Assembly (NCBI GenBank): GCA_026390775.1
Contig: JAPLFF010000008.1
Location: 128,165-192,164, forward strand
Length of the DNA stretch: 64,000 bases
Source: Ignavibacteriales bacterium
Lineage (GTDB): Bacteria > Bacteroidota > Ignavibacteria > Ignavibacteriales > Melioribacteraceae
Reading direction: 5' to 3'
Part shown: positions 16,236 to 24,774 of the stretch, piece after piece
How the letters are laid out: each line of letters begins with the position of its first letter
Position numbering within the stretch: the first letter of the stretch is position 1
The notes under the pieces: model-generated
The model's input: only the letters and a program-made list of their open reading frames with translations
What the model was told of the DNA's origin: nothing
Databases searched by the model: none
Made by a program: the position numbers and the translations under genes

Positions 16236-18248
16236 TTATTTAAGCCATTCTTCAATTTTCTTAGCTACTTGTTCCCCAGTAAAGCCAAATTTTTCTGCTA
16301 AAGTTTGATAAGGAGCCGAAGCACCGAATCCAGTCATTCCAATGGTTAATAATTTATTTCTAAACAAATCTCCCCAACCGGTCATAGATGCAGCTTCGAT
16401 TACTACAACCGGAACATTATCGGGAACAATTTTCTTTTTGTAATCTTCATTATGTCTTTCAAAAATTTCTTTTGAAAGAATAGAAATGACTCTAACTGAT
16501 AATTTGCCTTCCAGTAATTTTTGTGCAGCAATAGCGACTGGCAGTTCAGAGCCGGTAGATGCAATAACCAAATCAACATTCTTTCCATTTTCTTGTGATA
16601 CCACATATCCGCCTTTCAAAACTTCTTTAGGATCAAAATCTAGTCCTCGAACAATCGGATCAATTTTCTGTCTTGTAAGAATTAATGCAATCGGTCCACC
16701 TTTATGATATAAAGCATAATACCAAGCGGCGGCAGTTTCAATTCCGTCTGCCGGTCTTAAGACGGTAACGTTTGGAATTGCACGAAGTACAGCTAAATGT
16801 TCAATCGGCTGATGAGTAGGTCCGTCTTCACCGAGAAAAATACTATCGTGAGTAAAAACATAAACAACGGGTAATCCCATAATAGCAGCAAGTCTAATTG
16901 AAGGGCGCATGTAATCTGAAAAAACTAAAAAAGTTGCACCAAAAACTTTGAAGCCGCCGTAAAGTGTAATGCCGTTAAGAATTGAACCCATCGCATGTTC
17001 ACGGATTCCAAAATGAAAATTTCTTCCTTCAAATTTTCCGGGAGCGATTGCGCTGTAGTTTTTCATTAAAGTATTTGTTGAAGGAGCGAGATCTGCAGAA
17101 CCGCCGATAAAATTAGGAACAAGCTCTGCAATTTTCTGAATTACCTTACTTGATAATACGCGTGTTGCATTTGCTTCCTTACCAGCGGCATTTAATAATT
17201 CTTCATAAAGATTTTCAGGCAACCATCCATTCTGATATTTGTTAAACAATTCTGCTTTGTCGGGATTTTCTTTTTCCCACGATTCGAATTTATCAGTCCA
17301 ATTATAGTATTCATTTATTAATAACTTTTTTGTCGCTCCAAATAAATTTTTAACTTCATCAGGCACATAAAAATCTTGCTCGTAATTCCATCCCAAATTC
17401 TTTTTGGTTTCAGCTAATTCTTCTTTGCCTAAAGGTGAACCGTGAACTTCAGGCGTATCAACTTTATGCGGACTGCCAAACCCTATGTGAGACTTTGTTA
17501 TGATGATAGTTGGTTTTTCTTTTTCGCTCTGTGCAATTTTAATTGATCGGCGAATACCATCATGATCATAAGCATCAATCTGCAGAGTTTGCCATCCGTA
17601 AGCTTCAAATCTTTTTGCAATATTTTCCGAAAAAGTTAGTTCAGTATTTCCTTCAATTGTTATGCTGTTATCGTCATAAAAGTAAATTATGTTACCGAGT
17701 TTCAAATGTCCGGCAATCGAAGCAGCTTCGTGAGAAATTCCTTCCATCAAACCGCCGTCACTAACAATTCCGTAGATGTAATGATTTCCAAACAATTGAT
17801 TTTTATCATCGTTGAATCTAGCGGCAATCATTTTTGATGCGATCGCCATTCCGACACCGTTTGCAAATCCTTGTCCCAACGGACCAGTTGTAGTTTCCAC
17901 TCCTGGAAGATGATTGTACTCGGGATGACCCGGTGTTCTGCTTCCCCATTGCCTGAAAGATTTTAAATCATCAATTGTTACAGCATATCCGCTAACATGT
18001 AGTAAAGAATATAAAAGCATTGAACCATGACCTGCAGACAAAACAAAACGGTCCCTGTTCACCCATTTAGGTTCATCGGGATTATGTTTTAAAAATTCGC
18101 TCCATAAAACTGACGCAACATCAGCCATACCCATCGGCATTCCGGGATGACCTGAATTTGCTTTTTGAACACCTTCAGCCGCAAGGAGTCGAATTGTATT
18201 CGCAGCTAATTTTTCTACACTCCCATCTAAATAATTTTTCATTTCCAT
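16236..18248 (-). CDS. tkt: transketolase
   Basis: Thiamine-diphosphate enzyme of the pentose phosphate pathway, moving two-carbon units between ketose and aldose phosphates. 670 residues, the full family length. Seen: the N-terminal NSGHPG motif (His34), the ThDP/metal segment SDGGLMEG (163-170; the first Gly of the usual GDG is Ser here), the central Pyr domain with FGIREHAMG, and a C-terminal domain. ATG at 18248; a second in-frame ATG two codons later is possible. The gene lies 29 bases after gnd and ends before a strong terminator, so gnd-tkt is an operon. Together with zwf and pgl at 29-31 kb this gives most of the oxidative branch. Confidence 0.95.
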   Translation of the reverse strand: MEMKNYLDGSVEKLAANTIRLLAAEGVQKANSGHPGMPMGMADVASVLWSEFLKHNPDEPKWVNRDRFVLSAGHGSMLLYSLLHVSGYAVTIDDLKSFRQWGSRTPGHPEYNHLPGVETTTGPLGQGFANGVGMAIASKMIAARFNDDKNQLFGNHYIYGIVSDGGLMEGISHEAASIAGHLKLGNIIYFYDDNSITIEGNTELTFSENIAKRFEAYGWQTLQIDAYDHDGIRRSIKIAQSEKEKPTIIITKSHIGFGSPHKVDTPEVHGSPLGKEELAETKKNLGWNYEQDFYVPDEVKNLFGATKKLLINEYYNWTDKFESWEKENPDKAELFNKYQNGWLPENLYEELLNAAGKEANATRVLSSKVIQKIAELVPNFIGGSADLAPSTNTLMKNYSAIAPGKFEGRNFHFGIREHAMGSILNGITLYGGFKVFGATFLVFSDYMRPSIRLAAIMGLPVVYVFTHDSIFLGEDGPTHQPIEHLAVLRAIPNVTVLRPADGIETAAAWYYALYHKGGPIALILTRQKIDPIVRGLDFDPKEVLKGGYVVSQENGKNVDLVIASTGSELPVAIAAQKLLEGKLSVRVISILSKEIFERHNEDYKKKIVPDNVPVVVIEAASMTGWGDLFRNKLLTIGMTGFGASAPYQTLAEKFGFTGEQVAKKIEEWLK

Positions 18249-18277
18249 AAAAAGTTAACCTTGTTTTGGATTTAAAA

Positions 18278-19729
18278 TTAAACTGAATAAGTTGTTGATG
18301 CGGTTTTTCCGCCGTGTCCCGTCCAATTTGTATGGAAAAATTCTCCGCGCGGTTTATCAATTCTTTCATAAGTATGCGCACCAAAAAAATCCCTTTGCGC
18401 TTGCAACAGATTAGCGGGTAATTTTTCAGTTCGGTAACCGTCAAAATAATTTAACGCTGTTGTCATGGAAGGAATCCAAATTCCATTTAGAACAGAAGCG
18501 GCAACGACTCTTCTCCAAGCTTCTTGAGAACTTTCAATTTTCTCTTTGAAGAATGGATCTAACAATAAATTTGAAAGTGCCGGATTTTTATCGAATGCTT
18601 CTTTGATCTTGCCGAGAAATACTGAACGAATGATACAACCGCCGCGCCACATCAAAGCAATTCCGCCATTGTTTAAATTCCATTTGTATTCTTCCGCGGC
18701 AGCTTTCATCAACACGTAACCTTGAGCATAAGAAACTAGCTTCGAAGCAAATAACGCTTTGCTAATATCTTCGATGAACGCTTTTTTATCACCTTCAAAT
18801 TTCGGTTTTGGTCCGTGTAATATTTTTGATGCTTCAACTCTTTCATTTTTCATTGCAGAAAGATTACGGCCAAAAACTGCTTCCCCGATTAAAGTTAAAG
18901 GAACACCGGCATCAAGCGAAGCATTCACAGTCCATTTACCTGTTCCTTTTTGTCCTGCCGTATCTAAAATTTTATCAACCAACGGTTTTCCGTCTTCATC
19001 CTTGAATGCAAGAATATCTCTTGTAATTTCTATTAGATAACTATTCAACTCGCCTTTATTCCATTCCTTAAAAACTTCATGCATTTCATCTGCAGACATT
19101 CCAAGCAAGTTGCGCATAATTAAATATGCTTCGGTAATTAACTGCATGTCGCCGTATTCAATTCCGTTGTGAACCATTTTAACAAAATGTCCCGCACCGT
19201 CTTCACCAACCCAGTCACAGCACGGAGAACCGTCTTCAACTTTTGCAGCGATTGATTGAAAGATAGGCTTAACAAATGGCCATGCAGCTTTTGAACCACC
19301 AGGCATAATTGACGGACCTTTTAATGCGCCTTCTTCTCCGCCGGAAACTCCAGTGCCGATGAACAACAAACCTTTGCTTTCCAAATATTTTGTTCTTCTA
19401 ATTGAATCCGTAAAATGTGAATTACCGCCATCAATAATAATATCGCCTTTATCAAGATGAGGAACTAGCATTTCAATTAGATCATCCACGGCTTGCCCGG
19501 CTTTTACCATCATCATAATTTTTCTGGGTGAGCTTAAACTATCAACTAATTCTTCAATCGAATGAGCACCAATAAATTTTTTTCCCTTACCGCGTCCGTT
19601 TATAAAATTATTTACCTTGTCAACAGTTCTATTATATACAGCTACAGTAAAGCCATGACTTTCCATATTTAATACAAGGTTTTCTCCCATTACGGCAAGA
19701 CCTATCAAACCTATATCTGCTTTATTCAT
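18278..19729 (-). CDS. gnd: 6-phosphogluconate dehydrogenase, decarboxylating
   Basis: Oxidatively decarboxylates 6-phosphogluconate to ribulose 5-phosphate, normally making NADPH. 483 residues, the length of the classical dimeric family. Seen: nucleotide motif GLAVMGENL (10-18), the substrate loop VSGGEEGALKGPSIMPGG, and the catalytic stretch HFVKMVHNGIEY with Lys184, Asn188 and Glu191. Binding of the coenzyme's 2'-phosphate is suggested by NRT (33-35) after the second strand. AGGAATAAC precedes the ATG. It is directly upstream of tkt and probably co-transcribed. Confidence 0.96.
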   Translation of the reverse strand: MNKADIGLIGLAVMGENLVLNMESHGFTVAVYNRTVDKVNNFINGRGKGKKFIGAHSIEELVDSLSSPRKIMMMVKAGQAVDDLIEMLVPHLDKGDIIIDGGNSHFTDSIRRTKYLESKGLLFIGTGVSGGEEGALKGPSIMPGGSKAAWPFVKPIFQSIAAKVEDGSPCCDWVGEDGAGHFVKMVHNGIEYGDMQLITEAYLIMRNLLGMSADEMHEVFKEWNKGELNSYLIEITRDILAFKDEDGKPLVDKILDTAGQKGTGKWTVNASLDAGVPLTLIGEAVFGRNLSAMKNERVEASKILHGPKPKFEGDKKAFIEDISKALFASKLVSYAQGYVLMKAAAEEYKWNLNNGGIALMWRGGCIIRSVFLGKIKEAFDKNPALSNLLLDPFFKEKIESSQEAWRRVVAASVLNGIWIPSMTTALNYFDGYRTEKLPANLLQAQRDFFGAHTYERIDKPRGEFFHTNWTGHGGKTASTTYSV

Positions 19730-19869
19730 ATTATGTTATTCCTGTTTCTAAATTAAATAATAAAATTCAACCTTTGTCCCACAAAGTTTAAGTATAAAAA
19801 TTTTTGCAATCAAATATTCAATGACCAGAGGTGTTTTATATCTTTTTAAATATATTTATTAGTGGGTTT

Positions 19870-21027
19870 TTAATTCGATTCTATCACACTTGTACCATTA
19901 CCAATTGAAGTAATGTATGTTTTCAAATTCAGATTAAATTTTTGTTTATACTTCTCAGAAATAATTTTCTTAGTCTCATCTACAACATTATTTTCTATCA
20001 GATTAATTGTACACCCACCAAATCCTCCGCCCATCATTCTTGAACCGTAAACACCGGGATTATCCGTTGTAAGCTCTACCAAATAATCTAATTCTTTACA
20101 GCTTACTTCGTAATCTTTGCTTAATCCTTCATGAGTTTGATACATTAACTTACCGAACGACCTTAAATCTTTTTTATTCAATGATTCACATGCTTTCATC
20201 ATTCTGTCATTTTCTTCCACTACATATTTGCAACGTTGGAATATTTTTGAATCCAATTTATTCTTATAATCGTTTAACATCGTTAAAGTTACATCTCTCA
20301 AGCTTTTAATTTGAGAATGATCTTTTTTTATTAACTCAACTCCTTCAGTGCATTCCTTTCTTCTTTGATTATATTCTGATGAAGCTAAAGAGTGTGAGAC
20401 GCCAGTATCAAATAAGACAATAGAAATATCTTTGTAATCGAAAGGGAAATAATCATACTCAAGCGAGCGGCAATCAATGCGAAGTACGTTCCTGGACTTT
20501 CCAAAAATATTTATGTACTGATCCATTATACCGCAATTAACACCAACAAATTCATTCTCTGCTTTCTGAGCAAGTTTAACAAGGGAAAGTTTATCTAATC
20601 CTAAATTGAAAATGTGATTGAGTGCGAATGCTAACCCCGCTTCAATAGCGGCTGAAGAAGACATACCCGCCCCGATCGGAATATCCCCGCCGAAGACACA
20701 ATTGAATCCTTTGAGATTACAGCCAAGTTTTAAAATCTGATCAACAACACCCATCAAATAATTTGGCCAATGTCTTTCTGTAAACTGCAAACTGTTGACT
20801 GCAAACTCAAAATTTTCATTCATATCAAGAGCAAATAAATTACACTTCTTATCATCACGCGAAGAGATTGCAAAATAAATTGCTTTATCTATTGAGGCGG
20901 GAAGAACAAATCCTTCATTATAATCAGTATGTTCTCCTATTAAATTTACTCTTCCGGGTGAGCGGACAAGCAGCGGTTTCTCATTAAATAATTCTTGGAA
21001 TTTTTGCGAGACAAGTTTGGATAACAT
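19870..21027 (-). CDS. galK: galactokinase
   Basis: Phosphorylates alpha-D-galactose at C1 with ATP, the first committed Leloir step. 385 residues with all three GHMP-kinase motifs: the galactokinase signature RSPGRVNLIGEHTDYNEGF (22-40), the ATP loop PIGAGMSSSAAIE (117-129) and the C-terminal GGGFGGCTINL. The catalytic Asp lies in CGIMDQY. Upstream, on the same strand, are a 71-residue membrane protein and a sodium:sugar symporter, now separated from galK by an inserted block on the opposite strand. That order suggests an original uptake-and-phosphorylation operon that was split. Confidence 0.95.
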   Translation of the reverse strand: MLSKLVSQKFQELFNEKPLLVRSPGRVNLIGEHTDYNEGFVLPASIDKAIYFAISSRDDKKCNLFALDMNENFEFAVNSLQFTERHWPNYLMGVVDQILKLGCNLKGFNCVFGGDIPIGAGMSSSAAIEAGLAFALNHIFNLGLDKLSLVKLAQKAENEFVGVNCGIMDQYINIFGKSRNVLRIDCRSLEYDYFPFDYKDISIVLFDTGVSHSLASSEYNQRRKECTEGVELIKKDHSQIKSLRDVTLTMLNDYKNKLDSKIFQRCKYVVEENDRMMKACESLNKKDLRSFGKLMYQTHEGLSKDYEVSCKELDYLVELTTDNPGVYGSRMMGGGFGGCTINLIENNVVDETKKIISEKYKQKFNLNLKTYITSIGNGTSVIESN

Positions 21028-21112
21028 AATTTCTTAAATTTTAGTTATTACAACTTATTTAATATCTGTTTTGATTACAATTATTTCATGAAGATGCACA
21101 ACAAATTAAAAT

Positions 21113-21140
21113 GTAGAGACGGGATATATCCCGTCTTTAC
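21113..21140. repeat. palindrome upstream of galK
   Basis: GACGGGATATATCCCGTC at 21118-21135 is perfectly self-complementary, and the stem extends on both sides with one G-T pair. It resembles dispersed intergenic palindromes of other bacteria; copy number cannot be judged from one window. Confidence 0.6.
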
Positions 21141-21184
21141 AACATAGATTGTTTCGTCGTCAAGGATTTTTTGATGTTAAGAAC

Positions 21185-21242
21185 CTCACCCCATCCCTCT
21201 CCTTATAAAGGAGAGGGTGCCCGGTTAATCCGGGCGGGTGAG
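21185..21242. repeat. nested GC-rich inverted repeats
   Basis: Two hairpins in tandem: CCCTCTCCTT/AAGGAGAGGG (21195-21217) and GCCCGG/CCGGGC (21219-21235), enclosed by CTCACCC (21185-21191) and GGGTGAG (21236-21242). The GC content is well above the surroundings, as expected for a mobile intergenic repeat. No protein is encoded. Confidence 0.65.
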
Positions 21243-21482
21243 CTTGCCCGCGTCTTTTTGGCTGGGTCAAGAAAACGGTTGACTAAAATTTTCTTTTACA
21301 CTAAGTTGAAGCAGTACCAATAACGCTTCTATAAATGGGGTACTTTGTTTGGGAAATTGAGAACAAAGAAAATAGATTTCTGCAAAGGTTAATAGGTTAA
21401 AAAAGCTGATTGTGCAAAGGACGATAGATATGCACACACTATTTTTAAATTGTAAGAAATTAGATTGTTTTGTAATAAATTG

Positions 21483-21518
21483 GAACGTAGATATGCAACT
21501 GCATGCATATCTATGTTC
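21483..21518. repeat. imperfect 15-bp hairpin beside the cassette-like block
   Basis: TAGATATGCA (21488-21497) and TGCATATCTA (21504-21513) pair perfectly around a 6-base loop, and the stem continues outward through one G-T pair to GAAC/GTTC. It lies 34 bases before GTTAGGC at 21552 and might be the variable part of an attC site, but no partner RYYYAAC core is visible to its left. Confidence 0.45.
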
Positions 21519-21566
21519 TTTGGCTAATAATTTCATGCAGTATAAGTAATAGTTAGGCATTACATT

Positions 21567-22040
21567 ATGAATAAGGTTTCTTTTTTATTAAAAGTAAAAA
21601 AACACAGCATTTTAATTGTGTCTCTCGTCAGCATTTGTTTGCTTATAACAGAAGCAAATCTTGTTTCATTTTCATTGTGGCTTATTTTGCCAGCTTGGAT
21701 TACTCTTGGTATTTGTATTGCAATCCGTTTCAGTTCAATTCCAAATGAAAGTCCTTATAAAAAAGCATTTTACTTATTGTGTTTACCATTACTTTTCTAT
21801 TTTGGGTTTTGGGAAACAGCATTTCGCGATTTGCTAAATTTGATTTTTGAACCATCTTTTCAACACTTATTAAATTTTATAACAAATAAACCATTCCTTG
21901 TTTTAATTATACTTTACCTTGCCTTCGTATGTTTTTTCCAAAGCATCGAGCTTCAAAAACAACGGGATAGTCTTGAGAGATACAAAAAGCAATTTATGGA
22001 ACAACTTCATCAAGACTTCACGGAAAAAAATATTGAATAA
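21567..22040 (+). CDS. small membrane protein of the inserted block, unknown function
   Basis: 157 residues that I do not recognise. Hydropathy suggests four membrane segments (about 13-29, 32-52, 66-82 and 107-124), followed by a charged, Glu/Lys/Gln-rich tail (about 126-157) that could form a cytosolic coiled coil. The ATG is 8 bases behind a GTTAGGC heptamer, the spacing usual for the first gene of an integron cassette. The next gene, an AbiU2-like HEPN protein, follows after 23 bases, so the two may form a pair in which this is the membrane partner. No defence role can be shown from sequence. Confidence 0.65.
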   Translation: MNKVSFLLKVKKHSILIVSLVSICLLITEANLVSFSLWLILPAWITLGICIAIRFSSIPNESPYKKAFYLLCLPLLFYFGFWETAFRDLLNLIFEPSFQHLLNFITNKPFLVLIILYLAFVCFFQSIELQKQRDSLERYKKQFMEQLHQDFTEKNIE

Positions 22041-22063
22041 TATCATTTATTAAATTGTGCATT

Positions 22064-22795
22064 ATGAAAGATCCTAAAAATGAGTTGAGAGACTACTTAC
22101 AAAAACTTATCCGACGGTTGCTTTATATAAAGGGCTTGAATAAGCAATTAATATTATTAAAAGAATGGGAGACACCATCTAGAATAGTTGCGTTAGAGAT
22201 TGGTTCATATTTTTTTAAACTCGTCGGATATAGTTTCTATCGAACTATATTAATTGAATTATGTATGCTTCTTGATGACCGAGAAGAAAAGTGTATTGTT
22301 GATTGGTTAAATAAAGCTAAAGAACACGCGAAAGCACTTGAGCCAACCATTTATAATTCCGATAGTGGGAAAAGGGAAATAATAAATCCAGAACCATATC
22401 ATAAGATTATAATTGAGCAGCAAGAATTAATTAATTCAATAATGGAAATAATCAGTAATATCAAAGGGCGACGAGATACTACTTTAGCTCACTCTGACGC
22501 AAAATATTTTAATAATCCTGAAGACACCTATGAGAAATTTCCTTTAACTAATACTGATATTGAACGTGTTATAGAAACAGCAACTCAAATATTACGAATG
22601 CAACACGTTTATTTGTTTGAATCCGATTTAGATATTCAAGTTCACGCAACCAGCAATATAGATACTATTTTATGGCATACACGTGGATTTAAAAGAGTTT
22701 GGCAAGACAAAAGAGCAAAATCACTTTATCCATATTTTTATAAACTTGATGATTATGAAGAAAAATTGAAAGAACATTTAACTAAAAAAGCGTAA
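22064..22795 (+). CDS. AbiU2-like HEPN-domain protein
   Basis: 243 residues from the ATG at 22064; an in-frame TTG three codons upstream is less likely, and neither has a clear ribosome binding site. The protein is mostly helical and cytosolic. Around residue 140 it has GRRDTTLAHSD, fitting the R-x4-6-H motif of HEPN ribonuclease-type domains, and the long helix ALEIGSYFFKLVGYSFYRT is typical of the AbiU2-like branch. HEPN proteins are often toxins or phage-defence nucleases that cleave RNA; AbiU2 was named from a lactococcal abortive-infection system. It is the second gene of the inserted block and ends 2 bases before the closing GCCTAAC. The assignment is by motif and overall pattern; an inactive, binding-only HEPN fold is also possible. 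Confidence 0.55.
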   Translation: MKDPKNELRDYLQKLIRRLLYIKGLNKQLILLKEWETPSRIVALEIGSYFFKLVGYSFYRTILIELCMLLDDREEKCIVDWLNKAKEHAKALEPTIYNSDSGKREIINPEPYHKIIIEQQELINSIMEIISNIKGRRDTTLAHSDAKYFNNPEDTYEKFPLTNTDIERVIETATQILRMQHVYLFESDLDIQVHATSNIDTILWHTRGFKRVWQDKRAKSLYPYFYKLDDYEEKLKEHLTKKA

Positions 22796-22819
22796 ACGCC
22801 TAACATGTTCTTCAAGCTG

Positions 22820-23035
22820 TTACACAGTCTGCTTTCTTGTTTTCCAAAACATTAATCCGCCGAATAAAAACATTACCGCACCCCACCAAATATTAGGATG
22901 TGTTTCACTAAGAACAGTTGCTCGTTCCGGCGGATTAATAATTTGAAATATCCCGGTTAGAAATATTATTCCGCCCATTGCTAATAAAATTAATCCAACA
23001 AAAAACCAGATCGGTTTCATTTTATGTTCTGTCAT
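22820..23035 (-). CDS. small two-helix membrane protein linked to the symporter
   Basis: 71 residues with two predicted membrane helices (about 8-30 and 47-64) joined by a short loop; no signal peptide and no motif I recognise. It starts 14 bases after the symporter stop, so it is very likely translated from the same mRNA and may be an accessory subunit. Its stop codon at 22822-22820 sits exactly at the right border of the inserted block, so the insertion spared the reading frame. Confidence 0.75.
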   Translation of the reverse strand: MTEHKMKPIWFFVGLILLAMGGIIFLTGIFQIINPPERATVLSETHPNIWWGAVMFLFGGLMFWKTRKQTV

Positions 23036-23049
23036 TTTATAATCTCCTT

Positions 23050-24726
23050 TTACCAGAATAATAAGTTTAAGATAACTAAAACTATCAAAGCAATAATTGC
23101 AACAAACTCGGGACGTTTTACAAACGGCAAATGCTGATCGTGTTTTTCATCAGTCAATCCTTTAACTAAACCAACCAATTCCTCTTTCGGTTTTCTCTTT
23201 GTGAAGAGACTAATTACAATTGTAACAACTGCACAAATAACCCAAGCCCACCAAGCCCGCCAAAAATTTGCAGCCATATCACTTTGAACGCCGGACATTG
23301 TAATTATACTTTCATGGAACCAATGAAACTTTACAGCCATCCACATAAAAAATGATGAAGTCATTCCTGTTACAAGTCCCCAGAAAGCGCCGTTAGGTGT
23401 TATCCACCATACAAACATTCCAAGAAGCATTGTTGCAAATAGCGGTGCGTTCACCCAAGAAAAAATTGCCTGCATGTAATCCATTATACTTGGAAAACTT
23501 TTTGCCCAGTATGCTGTGCCGAGAGAAATTAAAACTCCAACAATTGTAGAAACGCGCCCCATCCAGAGCAAATGTGAATCCGTAGCTTTTTTATTCAAAA
23601 CTGATTTATAAATATCGTAAGTCCAAACAGTGTTGAACGCGCTGATGTTCCCCGCTTGCCCCGCCATGAACCCGGCTAGCAATGCCGTTACACCTAATCC
23701 GACCAAACCGGAGGGATAATATCGTGCGATCAAAAGAGGAAGTGCAGAATCATAATTTACTTGTCCTCCATCATTTAATAATTTAAATCCGCTGTTAGGA
23801 TCAATCGAAAGTGCAATAGCTATTAATCCGGCAAGTATAACTAGAAACGGTAAAGCCATTTTAAAAAATGAAGCAAGCAACGGTGTCATTCTTGCTGACC
23901 GCAAATCTTTTGCAGAGAATGCTCTCTGCACAACAAGAAAGTCTGTAGTCCAATAACCGAACGATAAAACAAATCCAAGTCCAAGGACTATTCCGCCCCA
24001 ATGAATGAACATTCCGTTTTGCATTGGGTTGGAAGATGTTGACCAAAGAGTTGTTAATGAGACTTGAGAACTGTATTCATTTATCCTTGCCATAATTTCT
24101 TTTAAGCTTCCTATCTCAAGAATTCCAAAAATGGAAACGAGAAACAATCCAAACCAGATCAAGAAGAATTGAATTATCTCAGTAAAGATTGCGGACATTA
24201 ATCCGCTTAATCCCACATAACATGCGACAGTAATTGCAGAAGCCCACATGGCGTAATCCCAATTCCAACCGAGAAATGTATGAAGCACAAGAGCCATTGC
24301 GTAAAGATTTATTCCGGAAACAAGCAGCGTCATAATTGCAAAAGCAATTCCGTTAAGCACTCTTGTCTTTTCATCGAATCTTAATTTTAAATAACCCGGA
24401 ACTGATTTGATCTTACTACTATAATAGAAAGGCATCATGTAAATACCGAGGAAGAGCATTGCAGGAATTGCACCGATCCAATAAAAATGCGCAACGTACA
24501 TTCCGTATTTAAAAGTATTGCCAGTCATTCCTAATAGTTCAAGTGCCCCAAGATTGGCTGAAAGAAATGCGAGACCGGCAACCCAGGAAGAATTTTTCCT
24601 TCCGGCAAGAAAGAAATCTTCTTCGCTCTTTGTGAATTTCCTTAGATACCACCCGATGCCGAGAACAAATGCAAAGTAGATCAGGATAATTACCCAATCA
24701 ATAAATGTTAGCCCAATTGCTTGCAT
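23050..24726 (-). CDS. sodium:solute symporter, sugar-transporting SSS family
   Basis: 558 residues, about 14 membrane helices, cytoplasmic membrane. Typical SSS features are the N-terminal helix DWVIILIYFAFVLGIGWYLR, the segment SEEDFFLAGRK after the first helix, and GLSGLMSAIFTEIIQFFLIW in the core. The closest described relatives by pattern are sodium/glucose and sodium/galactose cotransporters (SGLT type). Genes for a 71-residue partner and, beyond the insertion, galactokinase lie downstream on the same strand, which favours galactose or glucose as substrate. GGAAAATCT precedes the ATG. The sugar itself is inferred from context. Confidence 0.88.
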   Translation of the reverse strand: MQAIGLTFIDWVIILIYFAFVLGIGWYLRKFTKSEEDFFLAGRKNSSWVAGLAFLSANLGALELLGMTGNTFKYGMYVAHFYWIGAIPAMLFLGIYMMPFYYSSKIKSVPGYLKLRFDEKTRVLNGIAFAIMTLLVSGINLYAMALVLHTFLGWNWDYAMWASAITVACYVGLSGLMSAIFTEIIQFFLIWFGLFLVSIFGILEIGSLKEIMARINEYSSQVSLTTLWSTSSNPMQNGMFIHWGGIVLGLGFVLSFGYWTTDFLVVQRAFSAKDLRSARMTPLLASFFKMALPFLVILAGLIAIALSIDPNSGFKLLNDGGQVNYDSALPLLIARYYPSGLVGLGVTALLAGFMAGQAGNISAFNTVWTYDIYKSVLNKKATDSHLLWMGRVSTIVGVLISLGTAYWAKSFPSIMDYMQAIFSWVNAPLFATMLLGMFVWWITPNGAFWGLVTGMTSSFFMWMAVKFHWFHESIITMSGVQSDMAANFWRAWWAWVICAVVTIVISLFTKRKPKEELVGLVKGLTDEKHDQHLPFVKRPEFVAIIALIVLVILNLLFW

Positions 24727-24774
24727 AGATTTTCCTTATAGCGTTGAAAGAAATTATTATTCTAATGTTTACAA

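Larger units (their letters stand above)
21028..21551. other. repeat-rich non-coding stretch left of the inserted genes
   Basis: About 520 bases between galK and the inserted block. It holds a perfect palindrome (21118-21135), a nested set of GC-rich inverted repeats (21185-21242) and a long hairpin (21483-21518). A 97-codon frame on the minus strand (21560-21267) has no recognisable features and I do not take it as a gene. Confidence 0.6.
21552..22819 (+). mobile_element. two-gene inserted block with integron-cassette-like ends
   Basis: The block opens with GTTAGGC (21552-21558), a perfect match to the attC core GTTRRRY, 8 bases before the first ATG. It closes with GCCTAAC (22798-22804), the RYYYAAC core and exact reverse complement of the first, two bases after the last stop. 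The following ATGTTCTTCAAGCTG resembles the left half of known attC sites; the right half is missing. The two genes run opposite to all neighbours, and the right end abuts the stop codon of the 71-residue gene (22820). No integrase gene is in the window. Alternative: a chance pair of heptamers around genes acquired another way. Confidence 0.45.

Noticed and set aside
21267..21560. 97-codon open frame on the minus strand left of the inserted block
   Set aside because: It lies across repeats and a hairpin, has no ribosome site or family features and odd composition; I treat it as non-coding.
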